Assembly: GCA_028284005.1 (NCBI GenBank)
Contig: JANQSO010000012.1
Location: forward strand, 87,696 to 151,695
Direction of reading: 5' to 3'
Origin: Flavobacteriaceae bacterium
GTDB taxonomy: Bacteria > Bacteroidota > Bacteroidia > Flavobacteriales > Flavobacteriaceae
DNA: 64,000 nt
The notes beneath the pieces are model-generated. The model saw only the letters and a list, made by a program, of their open reading frames with translations, was not told where the DNA came from and ran no database searches. The position numbers were made by a program, and so were the translations under genes. This document shows, in pieces, positions 1 through 11,180 of the stretch (the first letter of the stretch is position 1; the number at the start of each line of letters is the position of its first letter).

Positions 1-422
1 TATTCCCAAAAATCGAAGAGCAGTCCTATAATATAAAATTGCTTCCCGGAGCAATAAGCGATTTTTTTGAAACTGAAAATGACACTTTAAACTACGGTGT
101 TCGTACCAAAGCGTTTTCAGATTATGGTACATTGACATTCACATTAAATAACGTAAATGAAAAAGCTCTAATCGTACAATTGGTAGACAGTAAGTTTAAA
201 TTGATCACTGAAAAATCACTTCCCGAAAATAATACGGTATACTTTGATTATATAGACCCCGGAATTTATTATCTCCGCATAGTATTTGACAAAAACGAAA
301 ACGGAATTTGGGACACTGGTAATTTTTTGAAGCGTTTACAACCGGAAAAAATTGTCTATTACCCTTCTCAACTGGAAATTTTGGCAAATTGGAGCCTCAA
401 CGAGGTATTTACATTAGATTAA
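1..422 (+). CDS. Ig-like domain surface protein, C-terminal part (partial)
   Basis: The frame is open from the first bases of the window, so this is the 3' end of a longer gene. The visible part (about 139 residues) resembles the C-terminal end of flavobacterial proteins annotated as Ig-like (SbsA-type) domain proteins. It has a beta-rich stretch, then a calcium-loop-like DKNENGIWDTGN segment, then a KxxQPEKIVYYP stretch and a terminal NWSLNEVF. These proteins are usually secreted lipoproteins of about 500 residues; the signal peptide would lie upstream and is not visible. The last 14 bases overlap the convergent amidohydrolase gene. The family call is by remembered pattern; the function is unknown. 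Confidence 0.6.
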   Translation, partial: FPKIEEQSYNIKLLPGAISDFFETENDTLNYGVRTKAFSDYGTLTFTLNNVNEKALIVQLVDSKFKLITEKSLPENNTVYFDYIDPGIYYLRIVFDKNENGIWDTGNFLKRLQPEKIVYYPSQLEILANWSLNEVFTLD

Positions 423-1188
423 AGTCATCCCGGTCATTTAAGAACTGTAAGTGTTCCCTGTTTTTTATTATATGTTCCTTTTCCAAAACAACAGTTTCCG
501 TAAATTCTTCTTCAAGATCATTGGTTGAGATCTGCCTACCCAATACATCATAAACTGCAGAATGCCCAACATATTCATACCCATTACCATCCAATCCTAC
601 CCTATTTACACCTATACAATAACTCATGTTTTCTATAGCACGGGCCTTTAATAGCGTATCCCATGCCATAATTCGTTTTTCAGGCCAATTGGCAACATAT
701 AACAATACATCATAATCGACCGTATTTCGGGCCCAGACCGGAAAACGAAGATCATAACAGATCAAAGGACATATTTTAAAGCCCTTATAATCCAGAATTA
801 GTCTTTTTGTACCTGCAGAATAGGTTTTATCCTCTCCCGCCAATGTAAAGGTGTGACGTTTATCATACATTTCATAATCTCCGTTTGGAAATACAAAATA
901 CAATCGGTTATAAAAAGTATTGTCTTCTGAAATAATTACACTTCCTGTAATGGCCGAACTATGCCTTTTTGCCTCTAAGATCATCCATTGTAATGTTTCG
1001 CCATTATGCCTTTCGGCCAGATCTTTTGCATTCATGGAGAATCCTGTAGTAAACATTTCCGGAAGTACAATCAAGTCTGTTTTTTCCGAAATTGCATTGA
1101 TCTTATCCAAAAACCGGGCTCTATTGGCAATTGGGTTCTCCCAATGTAAATGTGACTGAATTATTGTTACCGAAAGCGTTTCTTGCAT
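409..1188 (-). CDS. Nitrilase-superfamily amidohydrolase (omega-amidase, YafV/Nit2-like)
   Basis: A 259-residue carbon-nitrogen hydrolase. The Glu-Lys-Cys triad of the family is visible: E44 in LPEMFTTGFSMN, K110 in DKRHTF and C144 in CYDLRFP. PEMFTTGFSM is the signature form of the YafV/Nit2 branch, whose members hydrolyse alpha-ketoglutaramate or alpha-ketosuccinamate, repair products of glutamine/asparagine transamination. Length is normal and no signal peptide is seen, so it is cytoplasmic. Its start is one base from the stop of the upstream ankyrin gene, which implies translational coupling. A methionine-type aminotransferase, which can generate omega-amidase substrates, is encoded 3 kb upstream on the same strand. 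The substrate is inferred from the family. Confidence 0.88.
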   Translation of the reverse strand: MQETLSVTIIQSHLHWENPIANRARFLDKINAISEKTDLIVLPEMFTTGFSMNAKDLAERHNGETLQWMILEAKRHSSAITGSVIISEDNTFYNRLYFVFPNGDYEMYDKRHTFTLAGEDKTYSAGTKRLILDYKGFKICPLICYDLRFPVWARNTVDYDVLLYVANWPEKRIMAWDTLLKARAIENMSYCIGVNRVGLDGNGYEYVGHSAVYDVLGRQISTNDLEEEFTETVVLEKEHIIKNREHLQFLNDRDDFNLM

Positions 1189-1189
1189 A

Positions 1190-1660
1190 CTATAGTGCTT
1201 CTAAGATTTGAACAACATTTTCAATGTCTTGCATCCTGGCATGCGCCAGGGCAGTATTGCCCCTGTCATCTGCAATTGTCGGGTCGGCTCCGCTATTCAA
1301 TAACAATTTTACAATTGCAGCCCTACCAAAAGTAGCTGCAAAAATTAATGCTGTCGCTCCATTAAAATTTCTAATATTGACATTGGCTCCTTTTTCTATT
1401 AACAATTGTGCCATTGGCAGGTACCCTTTAAAACTCACTCCCATCAGAGCTGTATTTCCCGAAGCATCACGGGCATCAATATCCTGAGGGTGTTGCAGTA
1501 TCTCTTCGACAATAGCATCATGGCCATAGTAAGTAGCCAACAGTAACGGTGTAGAACCTCGCTGGTCTTTAGCGTTCACCAAATCCGGTCCCTCACTCAA
1601 AAGTTTCTCTACCTGCAGGTGGTCTCCTTCTCTAATGGCATTAAAAATTACTTCATTCAT
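1190..1660 (-). CDS. Ankyrin-repeat protein
   Basis: 156 residues made almost wholly of four to five ankyrin repeats. Typical turns are GSTPLLLATYYGH, GNTALMGVSFKGYLPMAQLLIEKGANVN, GATALIFAATFGRAAIVKLLLNSGADP and GNTALAHA. There is no signal peptide, so it is probably cytoplasmic. It lies directly downstream of katG on the same strand. This matches catalase-ankyrin pairs such as katB-ankB of Pseudomonas aeruginosa and katA-Cj1386 of Campylobacter, where the ankyrin protein supports catalase activity or haem supply. A strong hairpin terminator sits between the two genes, so any link is by shared neighbourhood or read-through. It is coupled to the amidohydrolase downstream. Confidence 0.85.
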   Translation of the reverse strand: MNEVIFNAIREGDHLQVEKLLSEGPDLVNAKDQRGSTPLLLATYYGHDAIVEEILQHPQDIDARDASGNTALMGVSFKGYLPMAQLLIEKGANVNIRNFNGATALIFAATFGRAAIVKLLLNSGADPTIADDRGNTALAHARMQDIENVVQILEAL

Positions 1661-1675
1661 AGTCTTTCACAAGTT

Positions 1676-1711
1676 AAAAAAATGAAGCAACATAGGTGCT
1701 ATGTTGCTTCA
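1676..1711 (-). terminator. Intrinsic terminator after katG
   Basis: A perfect 12-bp stem (1683-1694 with 1700-1711) closed by a 5-base loop is followed on the minus strand by seven T residues (1676-1682). It lies about 50 bases past the katG stop and just before the ankyrin start. It should end most katG transcripts. Confidence 0.85.
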
Positions 1712-1761
1712 AAAAGTATATCACTCAATATTACTTCGGTTTAGAAAGAAGTACATTAGAG

Positions 1762-4005
<2,244 letters not shown>

Positions 4006-4076
4006 TTAAATCTGAATAAGTCTAAAATTAAAAAATAATACTGGCGCATACGCACTTGGCCAATTGTATGTAATAA

Positions 4077-4092
4077 TTTATCTATTGATAAA
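4077..4092 (-). promoter_or_regulatory. Inverted repeat upstream of katG
   Basis: TTTATC-TATT-GATAAA, perfect 6-bp arms with a 4-base spacer, about 85 bases upstream of the katG start in the gap between katG and the aminotransferase. It could be a peroxide-regulator operator; that role is only inferred from position. Confidence 0.3.
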
Positions 4093-4129
4093 ATTTATAC
4101 TTAGTGCTTAATACAATAAGATTTCAATA

Positions 4130-5269
4130 TTATATTCCTTTCAAGATTGCTGCTGCTGCTTCGAGAGTATTTGGGGTTTTTGCAAAACAAACCCGGATTT
4201 GTTTGAAGTCTTCTTTCCCGGTGTTAAATACTGATGTGGGAATTGTTGCAATTTTATGATCCCTGGTCAATCGTTCGGCAAAAGCAATGTCATTTTCCAA
4301 AGAAATTCCGGAAAAATCCAATAATTGAAAATAAGTCCCTTTTGAAGGGACAACTTTAAACCGGGAGTCTTTAATTAAGTTTAGGAAATGGTCCCTTTTT
4401 TGTTGATAAAATGTCGAAAGTTGAAGGTAGTGCTGAGGTTCTTCAATATAAGTGGCCAATGCTTTTTGAACCGGGTGATGTACACAAAATACATTGTATT
4501 GATGCACTTTTTGAAACTCCTTCATCAAGTTTTTAGGTGCTAAGCAATATCCTACTTTCCAACCGGTATTGTGAAATGTCTTTCCAAATGATGCCGTAAT
4601 AAATGTTCTGTTAGATAATGCTTTAAACCTTGCGGCGCTTTGGTGTATTTCTTTATCAAAAATAATATGTTCATATACCTCATCGCTAATAACCAAAAGG
4701 TCATGCTCTTCGGAGATTTGCTGGAGTTGGAGCATATCACTTTCAGAAAATAGCATCCCACTTGGATTGTGAGGAGTATTAATGATGATAAGTTTTGTTT
4801 TGGAGGTAATTTTTTCAGAAACTTTATTCCAATCCGGTGCATAATTTGGAGCTTTTAACTGAATAGGTACCGAAATTCCTCCAAATAAATGAATCGCCGG
4901 CTCATAACAATCGTATGCCGGTGTAAAAATTACAACCTCATCTCCCCTGTTTATTATTGCAGCAATTGCTGTAAAAATGGCCTGTGAAGCTCCAACTGTA
5001 ATTGTAATTTCATCATTTGGGTGGTATTTTTTTCCATAAAGTGTTTCTGCTTTTTTGGAGATTTCTTCCCTCAACTTTATATCCCCCGCCATTGGAGCGT
5101 ATTGATTATACCCGTCTTTCATTGCTTTTGCTACCAATTCTACAAGTACTGGGTCGCTTTTAAAATTAGGAAAGCCCTGTGATAAATTAATGGCATTATA
5201 TGCTTTTGCCATAGCACTCATGGTTGAAAAAATAGAGGATGAAACCGAAGGAAGTTTGGATGTTATCAT
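4130..5269 (-). CDS. PLP-dependent aminotransferase, methionine aminotransferase type
   Basis: A fold-type I class I/II aminotransferase of about 379 residues. It shows NLSQGFPNF near the N terminus, NTPHNPSG, the SDEVYEHI segment, the PLP-lysine region ASFGKTFHNTGWKVGY and the C-terminal IRVCFAK arginine. NLSQGFPNF plus FGKTFHNTGWK is typical of the YbdL-like methionine aminotransferase (kynurenine aminotransferase-related) group, which transaminates methionine with broad keto-acid acceptors. The chosen start is the ATG at 5269, which gives the conserved MITSKLPSVSSSIFSTMS beginning; the open frame runs 13 codons further upstream to 5308. It is divergent from the hybrid kinase gene. Confidence 0.88.
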   Translation of the reverse strand: MITSKLPSVSSSIFSTMSAMAKAYNAINLSQGFPNFKSDPVLVELVAKAMKDGYNQYAPMAGDIKLREEISKKAETLYGKKYHPNDEITITVGASQAIFTAIAAIINRGDEVVIFTPAYDCYEPAIHLFGGISVPIQLKAPNYAPDWNKVSEKITSKTKLIIINTPHNPSGMLFSESDMLQLQQISEEHDLLVISDEVYEHIIFDKEIHQSAARFKALSNRTFITASFGKTFHNTGWKVGYCLAPKNLMKEFQKVHQYNVFCVHHPVQKALATYIEEPQHYLQLSTFYQQKRDHFLNLIKDSRFKVVPSKGTYFQLLDFSGISLENDIAFAERLTRDHKIATIPTSVFNTGKEDFKQIRVCFAKTPNTLEAAAAILKGI

Positions 5270-5373
5270 ATATTTAAAATAGTTAAATGATTTATTTTCA
5301 GGAGTCAAAACTTATATTTTCCTACTTTTTGTAAGAAAAATCGTATATTCGTCTTCCCAAATCTATTAAATCA

Positions 5374-7623
5374 ATGAAGAAATACCTACATTTCTTGTTG
5401 TTTTACTTATGTATTTTCCCCGCTTGTGGACAAAGTCTTTTATCCACACAAGATTCGTATGACCAGGATTTATCTGCAAAAAAAATACTATTTCAAAAAC
5501 TACTTGACTCTTCTAATGTACATTATAACAATGGGGATTATAGAAAAGACTTGGCACTAAACTTTGGTCTTTTGAGCTTAGCCTTTGAGATTGATGAGCC
5601 TTACTACATTCATAAAGGGTATAGAAACCTGGCTTATGATTATCTTGTTTTAGGTGATACGTTGATGGCGAAAGAAAGTTTTGAAAAATCCGAAAAGCAG
5701 GCACAACTTACAAAGAACGACACTGTTAGAGCCCATACTTATATGGACCTGGCAAATATATATTCCATTTCGGGGGACCGTATGGAAGAAGCCTTTGACT
5801 ATCATGATAAATCTATTGAACTTTTTGAGAAATTGAACGACTCTTCCGGTTTGGCAAAAGCACACTACAATACAGTTCTTACCGCAATAGAAAGCAAAAA
5901 CCTTAATAAGGCTTATATACATATCATTAGAGCAAAGAAGTTTATTAAATATGGCGATCCCAATTATGAAATTAGTTTGGAAAACCTTCTTGGGCAGTAT
6001 TACTATTTAAAGGAAAACTATGAGATGGCAGGCCTTTATTTTACTAAAATCATAAAAGCTGCCGAAAAAGAAGAAAAGACAATTGTCCTGGAAAATGCTT
6101 ATTATTATTACAGTGAAAACCTGTTCAAACAAAAAAAATACAAAGATGCTTTTGAGGCACGAATGGAGTATGAAACGTATTATGAGATCAATCAACAAAA
6201 AAACATATCTGCCGAAATTGAAATTGCTTCTGCGAATCACCAGGTAGCCGAATACAAAAAGGATGTTAAAAAAGCAGAATTACAATACCAGCTTCAGGCC
6301 GAAATAGTGCAAAATAAGAGTAGGCTCAACAATATTTTAATTTTCGGTTTTGCATGTTTTCTTATTCTTTTTATCGCCCTGTTTTTAGCCTATCGAAAAA
6401 GAAAACAGCTTGTCCGGGAACTAAAAATAAAAAATAAAGAATACCTCATTGCCAAGGAAGAGACCGAAAAACTTTCTAAAGCAAAAAGTAAGTTCTTTTC
6501 AACCATAAGTCATGAACTTCGAACTCCGTTGTATGGTGTTATTGGTCTAACAACGATTTTGCTTGAAGATAAATCACTTAAGAGCCATTTAAAAGACCTG
6601 AAATCTTTGAAGTTTTCTGCAGATTACCTTTTGGCATTGATCAATGATGTACTACAAATCAATAAAATAGACTCAAAGACCATCGATAACGAACAAACAT
6701 CTTTTAATGTTCGGGAATTAATTAAAAAGATCGCTTCCTCTTTTGAATATATGCGTATACAAAATAATAATGAGATGCATATCCATATTTCAGACTCTGT
6801 TCCCGAATTTGTTTTTGGAAATTCGGTACGTCTATCTCAGGTATTAATGAATCTTATTGGTAATGCCTGTAAATTTACTGAAGATGGAAACATTTACATT
6901 ATCGCAGAAACTACCCAAAACACTCTTGATAAAACCGCTATTAAATTTTACATTAGAGATACCGGTATGGGAATTCCTCACGAAAAGCAGGGAAATATTT
7001 TTGAGGAATTTTCACAGCTAGGCGCTAATGACTATAAATACCACGGTACCGGATTAGGGCTTCCCATAGTAAAAAAGTTATTGAAACTTGATAATGCTGA
7101 CATTACTCTTAAGAGTGACCCCGGCAAAGGATCACTATTCTCATTTACTATTGAGTATGGTATTGATAAAGAAACGAAAGAGGAAAAAACATCTACTTTC
7201 CTTGATTGTAGCTTATTAAAAGATAAAAAGATACTGGTAGCAGAAGACAATAGAATAAACCAGACAGTGACCAAAAAGATCCTGGCGAAAAATGGTATGC
7301 ACTGTACAATTGCAGAGAATGGTCAAATTGCTGTTGAAAAGGCAACTTCAGAAAAATTCGACCTGATCCTGATGGACATTAATATGCCTGTTAAAAACGG
7401 AATAAGTGCAACAAAAGAAATTAGAGAATTTGATAAAAGTATTCCTATTCTTGCATTAACTGCCGTAGAAGTAGAAGAAATGCGCTATAGTATTTTTGAA
7501 TCCGGAATGAACGATATCATTGTAAAGCCTTACGATGTAACAAAGTTTATACAAACGATTTTGAAGAATATTACGGAAGCTTCAGATCCTTCAAATGAGC
7601 TTTCACAGCTAAAAGCCATTTAA
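5374..7623 (+). CDS. TPR-containing hybrid sensor histidine kinase / response regulator
   Basis: 749 residues. A signal peptide (residues 1-19) leads to a periplasmic region of TPR-like helices (about 45-300), a coiled coil, one membrane helix (about 319-340) and a cytoplasmic HisKA domain with H380 in FFSTISHELRTPL. An ATPase domain follows (N497 in the N box, D529 in DTGMGI, GTGLGLP at 558-564), then a C-terminal receiver with D668 in ILMDINMP. This TPR-TM-kinase-receiver layout is common in Bacteroidota and its ligands are mostly unknown. No separate output regulator is adjacent, so the phosphoryl group must pass to an HPt protein or regulator elsewhere. It ends 4 bases from the convergent sdhB. 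Confidence 0.93.
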   Translation: MKKYLHFLLFYLCIFPACGQSLLSTQDSYDQDLSAKKILFQKLLDSSNVHYNNGDYRKDLALNFGLLSLAFEIDEPYYIHKGYRNLAYDYLVLGDTLMAKESFEKSEKQAQLTKNDTVRAHTYMDLANIYSISGDRMEEAFDYHDKSIELFEKLNDSSGLAKAHYNTVLTAIESKNLNKAYIHIIRAKKFIKYGDPNYEISLENLLGQYYYLKENYEMAGLYFTKIIKAAEKEEKTIVLENAYYYYSENLFKQKKYKDAFEARMEYETYYEINQQKNISAEIEIASANHQVAEYKKDVKKAELQYQLQAEIVQNKSRLNNILIFGFACFLILFIALFLAYRKRKQLVRELKIKNKEYLIAKEETEKLSKAKSKFFSTISHELRTPLYGVIGLTTILLEDKSLKSHLKDLKSLKFSADYLLALINDVLQINKIDSKTIDNEQTSFNVRELIKKIASSFEYMRIQNNNEMHIHISDSVPEFVFGNSVRLSQVLMNLIGNACKFTEDGNIYIIAETTQNTLDKTAIKFYIRDTGMGIPHEKQGNIFEEFSQLGANDYKYHGTGLGLPIVKKLLKLDNADITLKSDPGKGSLFSFTIEYGIDKETKEEKTSTFLDCSLLKDKKILVAEDNRINQTVTKKILAKNGMHCTIAENGQIAVEKATSEKFDLILMDINMPVKNGISATKEIREFDKSIPILALTAVEVEEMRYSIFESGMNDIIVKPYDVTKFIQTILKNITEASDPSNELSQLKAI

Positions 7624-7627
7624 TTAA

Positions 7628-8374
7628 TTATCCTTTTAGGCTGGCACTTAAATATTCGCGGTTCATTCGCGCAATATTCTCTAAAGAAATTCCCTTAGGG
7701 CATTCTATTTCACAAGCACCCGTATTAGTACAATTTCCAAATCCTTCCTTATCCATTTGTTCTACCATGTTTAAAACACGTTCTGCTGCTTCTACACGTC
7801 CTTGTGGCAGTAATGCATATTGAGAAACCTTTGCTCCTACAAATAACATGGCAGAAGAGTTCTTACAAGTAGCAACACAGGCACCACAACCAATACATGT
7901 CGCCGCATCCATAGCTTTGTCTGCTGCTTCTTTGGCTATTGGAATAGCATTAGCGTCTTGAGTGTTTCCGGAAGTATTCACTGAAATGTATCCTCCGGCT
8001 TGCTGAATACGTTCAAAAGAAGACCTATCAACAACCAAATCTTTAATAACAGGGAAAGCCTTCGCTCTAAAAGGTTCAATTGTAATTGTATCGCCATCCT
8101 TGAACATTCTCATGTGAAGTTGGCATGTTGTTATACCCCTATCGGGTCCATGTGCTTCTCCGTTAATGAACATTGAACACATTCCGCAAATTCCCTCACG
8201 ACAATCATGGTCAAAAGCAACAGGTTCATCCCCGGAACTTATAAGTTGTTCGTTCAAAACATCCATCATTTCCAAAAAAGACATATGTTCTGAGATATCT
8301 GATACTTTATATTCGACCATTTGACCCTTAGTTTTAGAGTCTTTTTGCCTCCATATTTTTAATGTAAGATTCAT
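7628..8374 (-). CDS. sdhB: Succinate dehydrogenase / fumarate reductase iron-sulfur subunit
   Basis: 248 residues. The N-terminal ferredoxin domain binds the [2Fe-2S] cluster through C58, C63, C66 and C84. The C-terminal helical domain holds C160-C163-C166-C170 and C215-C221-C225 for the [4Fe-4S] and [3Fe-4S] clusters. It carries electrons from the flavoprotein SdhA to the membrane anchor of respiratory complex II. It is the last gene of sdhCAB, 8 bases after sdhA. All cluster cysteines are present. Confidence 0.97.
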   Translation of the reverse strand: MNLTLKIWRQKDSKTKGQMVEYKVSDISEHMSFLEMMDVLNEQLISSGDEPVAFDHDCREGICGMCSMFINGEAHGPDRGITTCQLHMRMFKDGDTITIEPFRAKAFPVIKDLVVDRSSFERIQQAGGYISVNTSGNTQDANAIPIAKEAADKAMDAATCIGCGACVATCKNSSAMLFVGAKVSQYALLPQGRVEAAERVLNMVEQMDKEGFGNCTNTGACEIECPKGISLENIARMNREYLSASLKG

Positions 8375-8382
8375 ATTGTCTT

Positions 8383-10398
8383 TTATTTATAAGATCGTTG
8401 TTTTAACTCAATATCATTAAATTCTAATTCTTCCTTGTGCAGTAGGGCATCACTGGGTTCTCCCTTATACTCCCAGGCAGCAACAAAAGCATATTCATCA
8501 TCCTTTCGTTTAGCTTCTCCTTTTTGTTCTCCCTCCAACTCTACAGATTCTTCTCTAAAATGGCCTCCACATGATTCTTCCCGCATTAAAGCATCTTTCG
8601 CAAACAATTCTCCCAGCTCCAGGAAATCTGCTACTCTACCGGCTTTTTCAAGTTCGGGGTTCATTTCATCGGCAGTTCCGGGAACTTTTACATTTTTCCA
8701 AAAATCCTCCCGAAGTTCTTTAATTTCTGAGATTGCTTCGGTCAGTCCTTTAGCATTTCTTGCCATACCAACTTTATCCCACATGATCTTACCTAACTTT
8801 TTATGGTAATGGTCTACAGAATATTCTCCATTATTATTTACAAAGAAATCGATCTTATTTTTTACTTCTTTTTCAGCAGCATCAAACTCTGGAGAATCTG
8901 TTGAAATTTTCCCTGTTCTGATGTCATTGGATAAATAATCTCCAATGGTATAAGGAAGCACAAAATACCCATCTGCCAACCCTTGCATTAAAGCCGAAGC
9001 TCCTAAACGATTTGCTCCGTGATCTGAAAAATTAGCTTCTCCAATACAATATAGACCGGGAACGGTAGTCATTAAATTATAGTCTACCCAAACACCTCCC
9101 ATAGTATAGTGAGTTGCAGGATAGATCATCATAGGAGTTTTATATGGATTCTCATCAACTATCTTCTCATACATCTGAAAAAGATTTCCATATTTTGCTT
9201 CTACAACAGCTTCTCCCAATTCCTTTATTTTTTCTTCGGAAGGGTTTTCAATATGATGCAATTTTGCTTGTTCTTTACCATATCTTTCAATAGCCGACTT
9301 AAAATCCAAATACACAGCTTCACTGGTAGCGTTAACCCCGTAGCCTTCATCACAGCGTTCTTTTGCCGCTCTGGATGCTACATCGCGAGGCACCAGGTTT
9401 CCAAAGGCAGGGTATCGCCTCTCCAAATAATAATCTCTATCCTCTTCAGCGATTTGAGTTGGCTTTAGCTTTCCTTCTCTAATGGCCAACACATCTTCCA
9501 TTTTCTTTGGCACCCAAATACGACCGTCATTTCGAAGGGATTCGGACATCAACGTTAATTTAGATTGATAATCTCCCGAACGGGGAATACATGTTGGGTG
9601 AATTTGTGTATAACAGGGGTTTGCAAAAAACGCTCCTTTTTTATGAATTTTCCAAGCTGCAGTAGCATTAGACCCCATTGCATTGGTAGACAAGAAATAG
9701 ACATTTCCGTATCCTCCTGAAGCAATTACCACCGCATGGGCAGAATGGCGTTCAATTTCTCCGGTCACCAAATTTCTGGTTATGATTCCCCTCGCCTTGC
9801 CGTCTATTTTTACAACGTCCAACATTTCATGCCTGTTAAACATTTCTATCTTACCACGTGCAATTTGTCTATTCATTGCAGAATAAGCACCTAATAATAA
9901 TTGTTGTCCCGTCTGACCTTTGGCATAAAAGGTACGGGAAACCAAAACTCCTCCAAAAGAACGATTGTCCAACAATCCTCCATAATCTCTGGCAAATGGG
10001 ACTCCTTGCGCCACACACTGGTCAATAATATTTGCCGAAACCTCAGCCAGGCGATATACATTTGCTTCCCGGGAGCGGTAATCTCCTCCCTTTACAGTAT
10101 CGTAAAAAAGACGGTATGTAGAATCTCCATCGCCTTGATAGTTCTTTGCTGCGTTGATTCCTCCTTGTGCGGCAATAGAGTGTGCCCGTCTTGGAGAATC
10201 CTGATAGCAATAGGCTTTTACATTGTAACCCAGTTCAGCCAACGTAGCTGCTGCACTTCCGCCAGCCAATCCCGTACCTACCACGATAATATCTATATTA
10301 CGTTTGTTTGCCGGATTGACAAGGTTTATTTTGTTTTTATGATTTGTCCACTTATGAGCAATGGGTCCCTCAGGTATTTTAGAATCTAATATCGACAT
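8383..10398 (-). CDS. sdhA: Succinate dehydrogenase / fumarate reductase flavoprotein subunit
   Basis: 671 residues, the FAD-binding catalytic subunit that oxidises succinate to fumarate in the TCA cycle and respiratory chain. The dinucleotide fold [10 protein letters not shown] lies near residue 41. H73 in the [11 protein letters not shown] motif is the covalent FAD attachment site. The long [26 protein letters not shown] segment and the [12 protein letters not shown] tail are characteristic of Bacteroidota/epsilon-type (type B) enzymes. Middle gene of sdhCAB, 10 bases from sdhC. A 162-codon open frame on the opposite strand inside it is a shadow. Confidence 0.98.
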   Translation of the reverse strand: MSILDSKIPEGPIAHKWTNHKNKINLVNPANKRNIDIIVVGTGLAGGSAAATLAELGYNVKAYCYQDSPRRAHSIAAQGGINAAKNYQGDGDSTYRLFYDTVKGGDYRSREANVYRLAEVSANIIDQCVAQGVPFARDYGGLLDNRSFGGVLVSRTFYAKGQTGQQLLLGAYSAMNRQIARGKIEMFNRHEMLDVVKIDGKARGIITRNLVTGEIERHSAHAVVIASGGYGNVYFLSTNAMGSNATAAWKIHKKGAFFANPCYTQIHPTCIPRSGDYQSKLTLMSESLRNDGRIWVPKKMEDVLAIREGKLKPTQIAEEDRDYYLERRYPAFGNLVPRDVASRAAKERCDEGYGVNATSEAVYLDFKSAIERYGKEQAKLHHIENPSEEKIKELGEAVVEAKYGNLFQMYEKIVDENPYKTPMMIYPATHYTMGGVWVDYNLMTTVPGLYCIGEANFSDHGANRLGASALMQGLADGYFVLPYTIGDYLSNDIRTGKISTDSPEFDAAEKEVKNKIDFFVNNNGEYSVDHYHKKLGKIMWDKVGMARNAKGLTEAISEIKELREDFWKNVKVPGTADEMNPELEKAGRVADFLELGELFAKDALMREESCGGHFREESVELEGEQKGEAKRKDDEYAFVAAWEYKGEPSDALLHKEELEFNDIELKQRSYK

Positions 10399-10408
10399 AG
10401 CTTATTAT

Positions 10409-11074
10409 TTAGTGGGGTATTTGATTAAAATGATGATAGATGGCAATGAAAATAAAACCTAGCGGAATCAATACTGCAAATAATTTTGTAAACCCTTTTA
10501 ATGCCTTCGAATAAGAATTATTAAATCCAATACTTTGAAAAGCCGATGAGAATCCGTGCCACAAGTGAAAAATAAGTAATACAAATGCCAGTACATATAA
10601 ACCTACCCGTACAGGGCTTTCAAATTTATGGACCGTCTCAACCAAATATCTTGTAGGGTCTTCCGGATGAGATTCTATATATTTATGTACAATTTCAGGT
10701 ATCCAGAAATCATAAAAATGAAGCCCTAAGAAAGCTAAGATCACAAGCCCGGATATGATCATATTCCTGGAGGCCCAACTTGCATTAGCACTTCCTTTAT
10801 AAGATTTGTAGTTCACCGCACGTGCATTCCTGTTCTTTAATTCCAACACAATTCCCATAACAAAATGGTAAACGACTCCAAAAATGAGTACAGGTTGCAA
10901 AATATATTGCACCAATCCATTCGTTCCCATAAAATGTGACCAGCTGTTAAAAACGTCCGGAGCAATTACAGAAGTGAGATTTATTACAAAATGTTGTGCC
11001 AGAAAAAACACAAGAAATAAGCCCGAAAGTGCCATAGCTACTTTTCTGGCTATTGAAGAGGATATTATTCCCAT
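10409..11074 (-). CDS. sdhC: Succinate dehydrogenase cytochrome b subunit (type B anchor)
   Basis: 221 residues with about five membrane helices, matching the single-chain dihaem cytochrome b anchor of type B succinate:quinone reductases; there is no separate sdhD. Histidines in or near the helices (for example in FLAQHFVIN, VVYHFVMG, FLGLHFYDF, LIFHLWHGF) are likely haem b ligands. It docks SdhAB to the inner membrane and passes electrons to menaquinone. First gene of the operon, 32 bases downstream of a well-formed flavobacterial promoter. Confidence 0.95.
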   Translation of the reverse strand: MGIISSSIARKVAMALSGLFLVFFLAQHFVINLTSVIAPDVFNSWSHFMGTNGLVQYILQPVLIFGVVYHFVMGIVLELKNRNARAVNYKSYKGSANASWASRNMIISGLVILAFLGLHFYDFWIPEIVHKYIESHPEDPTRYLVETVHKFESPVRVGLYVLAFVLLIFHLWHGFSSAFQSIGFNNSYSKALKGFTKLFAVLIPLGFIFIAIYHHFNQIPH

Positions 11075-11105
11075 TATGGTTTTCTTTTATAGAAAAATTA
11101 AAGTA

Positions 11106-11137
11106 CAAAAATACGGTGCAAAGCGATTTTTGCCAAA
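11106..11137 (-). promoter_or_regulatory. Predicted sdhCAB promoter (flavobacterial sigma-70 type)
   Basis: On the minus strand TTTG (11137-11134), a 20-base spacer and TATTTTTG (11113-11106) match the Bacteroidota -33 TTTG / -7 TAnnTTTG consensus. It ends about 32 bases upstream of the sdhC ATG. This is the best-formed promoter seen in the window. Confidence 0.6.
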
Positions 11138-11180
11138 CAATATGATTTGTTTTACCAGCTATTTAGAACTATTATAAACA

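Noticed and set aside
9901..10389. 162-codon open frame on the plus strand inside sdhA
   Set aside because: It lies wholly antisense to a certain sdhA reading frame, has no domain sense and many Cys/Ile typical of a shadow frame.
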